DNA of 7,865 bases from JAIRTY01 sp050257395 (GTDB lineage Bacteria; Actinomycetota; Actinomycetes; Streptosporangiales; Streptosporangiaceae), in contig JBLMWU010000180.1 in the NCBI GenBank assembly GCA_050257395.1, positions 1 through 7,865 on the forward strand, written 5' to 3'. Of this stretch, positions 5,804 through 7,865 are shown in pieces. Both the position numbers and the translations under genes were made by a program. The notes below the pieces were generated by a model. The model made no database searches and had not been told where the DNA came from. It saw nothing but the letters and a program-made list of their open reading frames with translations. Position 1 is the stretch's first letter; the number at the start of each line of letters is the position of its first letter.

Positions 5804-7453
5804 TTACGGGCGTTCGTACAGGCGCAGGCCGACCATGCCGGCGGTCCAGCGACCCGCCAGCCGCCAGTGCGCTGCCACCGTCAGCTCCGCCTTCTCCAGC
5901 GGTGTCCTGCCCTTCGGCAGCCGGTGGTTGGCGCTGCCGGTGACCACCCACACCCTGGTCACGCCCGCCATCCTGGCCGCCAGCACGGCCGGGCGGACGC
6001 TGGTGCCGATGAGGTTGTCCGCCGCCACCGGCGACCTGGCCAGCCCGACGTCCCGGAGCCGCCGGAACGGCGCCGGGTAGCCCAGGCCCATGACCCGCAT
6101 GTTCGGCGGCAGATAGAACACGGCGTCGCCGGGCCGCTCCCGGGCGGCCAGCAGCGCCGAGGCCTTGCGCAGGTTGTCCGGCCGCGACGAGGCGGACCGG
6201 ACCTGCTGCTGCGGCGCGGTCACCAGCGCGGCCAGCGCGACCCCGATCACCAGCGCGGGCAGCCAGGCCGCGCCCGGGGTGGCCGCCAGCGGGGTCGCCG
6301 CCGCCACCCGGGCCAGCCAGGCCAGGCCCGCGGCGCACAGCAGCGCCAGCGCGGGCAGGCAGTAGACCACGTAGCGCCCGTCGTACACCGGACTGACCTG
6401 GGACACCGCCAGCAGGATCAGCGGGGGCGCGGCCAGCCAGGGCAGCGCCACCGCGGCGGGCGGCACCCGCACTGCCGGCGCGCCAGCCAGGGTGGGAGCC
6501 AGCCCGGCCGCGAGGCCGGCCAGCGCCACCAGGGCCACCGGCAGCACCAGCAGCTTCGACCCGGCGAAGGCCGCCGCGAGGTCGAGCACGGTGCGCAGGC
6601 CCGGCCTGCCCAGCCAGCTGATCTGGTGACGCTGGTGGTACCCGAGCACCAGCAGCGGCGACAGCAGCAGGCCGGCCCCGGCCACCGCCGCCAGCCAGCG
6701 GCCGGGCCGGACGGTAACCGCGGGCGCGCCCGGCGGGGTCGCCGCGGCCCGCCGGGCCCGGATGAGCAGCAGGGTCACCGCGTGCGCCACCACCAGCAGC
6801 AGGGCGAACAGGTTGAACAGCCCGGCCAGGGCGACCGCCAGGCCGTACCCGGCCCACCACCGCCAGCGCGGGTCGGCGAGGGCACGCACCAGCAGGTAGC
6901 TGGCGATCGTGGCCAGCATGGTGACGACCGCGTAGGAGCGGGCTTCCTGCGCGTAGCGGGTGACCAGCGGCCCGGCCGCGAAGAACAGCCCGGCGATGGC
7001 ACCGGTGAGGGCGGGGCGGGGCAGCCCGGCCAGCACCGCCAGCCGCCTGCCCAGGGCCGCGGTCACCGCCGCGGTCACCGTCATCGCCACCACCGAGGGC
7101 GCCCGCACCGCCGCGCCTGACGCGCCGGCCACCGCGATGACCGGGTGCAGCAGCAGGTAGTAGGCGCCGTTGACGGCGTCGGTGTGGCCCAGCAGCGCGA
7201 AGATCTTGCCGATGCCGCGGCTGGCCGCCTCGATCGAGTACGCCTCGTCCCGCCATAGCGACACGCTGCCCAGCTGATAGCCGGTGACCAGCAGGGTGAC
7301 CAGGGCAGGGCCGAGGACGCAGACCGCGCCGGGCAGCCAGCCGCGGGCTGCCCGGCGCTGGCGGCGGGGCTGCGGCGGGCCGCCCGGCGCGGCGGGGCGC
7401 GCCGCGGCGCTGCCCGCCCTGGCGTCCGCGGCCTCCCGCGCTCCGGCAGCCAT
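5804..7453 (-). CDS. GT-C fold glycosyltransferase, GT39/PMT_2-like integral membrane protein
   Basis: The protein probably transfers a sugar, likely mannose or another hexose or pentose, from a polyprenyl-phosphate donor to an extracytoplasmic acceptor; donor and acceptor cannot be told from sequence. From the ATG at 7453 it has 549 residues. A basic cytoplasmic N-terminus (about 1-40) is followed by a first membrane helix (about 41-60) and the Asp-Glu pair of GT-C enzymes at 69-70 in LWRDEAYSIE. RYAQEARSYAVV (166-177) is a family hallmark. Many further hydrophobic segments run to about 412, including YDGRYVVYCLPALALL (357-372), followed by a soluble C-terminal part (413-549). The ATG at 7453 is preferred because the alternative GTG at 7567 adds 38 low-complexity residues with poorer third-position GC; GGGGA lies 11 nt before the ATG and GGTGGGG directly precedes it, neither ideal. 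It ends convergently with the sigma gene. It is not closely similar to Pmt and is probably not a second protein mannosyltransferase. Confidence 0.85.
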   Translation of the reverse strand: MAAGAREAADARAGSAAARPAAPGGPPQPRRQRRAARGWLPGAVCVLGPALVTLLVTGYQLGSVSLWRDEAYSIEAASRGIGKIFALLGHTDAVNGAYYLLLHPVIAVAGASGAAVRAPSVVAMTVTAAVTAALGRRLAVLAGLPRPALTGAIAGLFFAAGPLVTRYAQEARSYAVVTMLATIASYLLVRALADPRWRWWAGYGLAVALAGLFNLFALLLVVAHAVTLLLIRARRAAATPPGAPAVTVRPGRWLAAVAGAGLLLSPLLVLGYHQRHQISWLGRPGLRTVLDLAAAFAGSKLLVLPVALVALAGLAAGLAPTLAGAPAVRVPPAAVALPWLAAPPLILLAVSQVSPVYDGRYVVYCLPALALLCAAGLAWLARVAAATPLAATPGAAWLPALVIGVALAALVTAPQQQVRSASSRPDNLRKASALLAARERPGDAVFYLPPNMRVMGLGYPAPFRRLRDVGLARSPVAADNLIGTSVRPAVLAARMAGVTRVWVVTGSANHRLPKGRTPLEKAELTVAAHWRLAGRWTAGMVGLRLYERP

Positions 7454-7711
7454 GCCCCACCCGGTCCCCGGCTCCGCTCCCCGCGCAGCCCTGCTGTCCG
7501 CGGCGCCCCTCAGCCCGGGCGCCTGTGCCAGCTCCAAGCTAGCTGCGCCAATCCGGCAAACCCCCACCCGGGATGCTCACCTGGCAACTGCAGATGAAGA
7601 ATTGGCCAACCACTTACCCGCCCTCGACCAGCTCAAATCCAAAGCGCACGGCCGCCCCGAACCCGGCCACCCAAAGGCCCGCGCAGCCACCGGAACAACG
7701 GGCGATCAGCC
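7454..7711. other. non-coding stretch upstream of the glycosyltransferase
   Basis: I see no convincing gene here. A plus-strand frame is open through it, but that frame lies antisense to the glycosyltransferase 5' end and encodes low-complexity Ala/Pro/Arg-rich sequence with no start-site support. The base composition becomes richer in A/T around 7540-7660, as expected for a promoter region. On the minus strand TAGCTT at 7536-7541 fits TANNNT and would give a leader of about 75 nt before the ATG at 7453, but no -35 box lies at the right distance. Treat it as the likely glycosyltransferase promoter region without an assigned promoter. Confidence 0.4.
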
Positions 7712-7734
7712 GCAGGGGCGCGGCGCGCCCCTGC
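7712..7734. terminator. very strong 10-bp GC hairpin with 3-nt loop
   Basis: GCAGGGGCGC-ggc-GCGCCCCTGC is a perfect 10-bp stem with a 3-nt loop, the strongest hairpin noticed in the window. No U-tract follows on either strand. It resembles the U-less hairpins often proposed as actinobacterial terminators. The gene it would terminate is not visible; the likeliest is a minus-strand transcript entering from beyond the right edge, insulating the glycosyltransferase promoter. Confidence 0.45.
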
Positions 7735-7756
7735 CCGAGCGAGCCAAAGGGCCGCG

Positions 7757-7865
7757 CCGCCGTCTGGACTGACGAGCGACGAGCGCAGCGAGGAGCGAGG
7801 AGGGAAGACGGCGGGCTTCAGCGGCCCGGCGGCGAGCCGAGGGCCAGAAAGACAGAGGGAAGACG
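7757..7865. repeat. structured intergenic repeat block with purine-rich heptads
   Basis: The block contains 9-bp inverted arms CCGCCGTCT (7757-7765) and AGACGGCGG (7806-7814). Between them, five consecutive degenerate heptads occupy 7771-7805: GACGAGC, GACGAGC, GCAGCGA, GGAGCGA, GGAGGGA. After the right arm is an imperfect hairpin GGCCC-GGC-ggcga-GCC-ga-GGGCC (7823-7845). The 11-mer GAGGGAAGACG occurs at 7800-7810 and again at 7855-7865, the very end of the window, so the block continues beyond it. No reading frame explains it. It may be a dispersed intergenic repeat or a 3' structured RNA; I do not recognise a named family. Confidence 0.5.

Noticed and set aside
5867..7120. 417-residue plus-strand frame opposite the glycosyltransferase
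   Set aside because: Arg/Gln/Gly/His-rich shadow of the GT-C gene with no domain and no start signal.
5682..7460. 592-residue minus-strand frame overlapping the glycosyltransferase
   Set aside because: It is the same strand in another frame, giving Gly/Ala/Arg-rich sequence without membrane-segment pattern, and it runs into the 3' end of the sigma gene.
7284..7772. Possible plus-strand gene of 162 residues across the right-hand gap
   Set aside because: Its first part is antisense to the glycosyltransferase N-terminus, its composition is low-complexity, and the strong hairpin at 7712-7734 lies inside it.
1..7865. CRISPR array, tRNA or rRNA genes, phage genes, toxin-antitoxin pair or defence cluster
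   Set aside because: No regularly spaced repeats, no tRNA cloverleaf or rRNA sequence, and no such proteins were recognised on either strand.

Overview
The window is about 7.9 kb of very GC-rich DNA with strong G/C bias at third codon positions. Its gene content is actinobacterial: an rsmI/pmt divergent pair as in mycobacteria, a SigR/SigH-type ECF sigma factor, GT-C mannosyltransferase-like membrane proteins, and an IS1341-type TnpB with the look of actinobacterial copies. I cannot name the genus. A filamentous, high-GC actinobacterium is an inference.

Layout, left to right. (1) Positions 1-533, minus: the 5' part of rsmI (16S rRNA C1402 2'-O-methyltransferase), running off the left edge. 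(2) Positions 534-579: a 46-bp divergent promoter region whose two TANNNT boxes sit so close to the start codons that both mRNAs may be leaderless or nearly so. (3) Positions 580-2142, plus: pmt, a complete polyprenol-phosphate-mannose:protein mannosyltransferase. (4) About 2148-3313: a decayed IS605/IS1341-type insertion holding a minus-strand tnpB that has lost its central part, including the first RuvC aspartate, and is frameshifted at the deletion. It fills the gap between the convergent 3' ends of pmt and the next gene. (5) Positions 3312-4958, minus: a complete TaqI/Eco57I-like adenine-N6 DNA methyltransferase with no restriction partner in view. (6) Positions 4959-5200: a regulatory region with a perfect palindrome at the methyltransferase start, a plausible housekeeping promoter and a long leader for the next gene. 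(7) Positions 5201-5770, plus: a SigR-like ECF sigma factor, notable because no anti-sigma gene follows. (8) Positions 5771-5803: a short convergent gap with a hairpin. (9) Positions 5804-7453, minus: a multi-membrane GT-C glycosyltransferase of the GT39/PMT_2 type. (10) Positions 7454-7865: no convincing gene, but a strong 10-bp hairpin and a structured, heptad-like repeat block at the right edge.

The genes do not form one pathway. rsmI is ribosome maturation. pmt and the right-hand glycosyltransferase are both envelope or secreted-glycan functions using lipid-linked sugars. The sigma factor is likely a stress regulator of the thiol-oxidation type. The methyltransferase is an epigenetic or orphan modification enzyme. 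I found no defence island, CRISPR array, biosynthetic cluster or clearly new system. The points most worth checking are the sigma factor without its usual anti-sigma partner, the solitary DNA methyltransferase, the nuclease-dead tnpB remnant, the possible double-leaderless divergent promoter, and the repeat block at the right edge.
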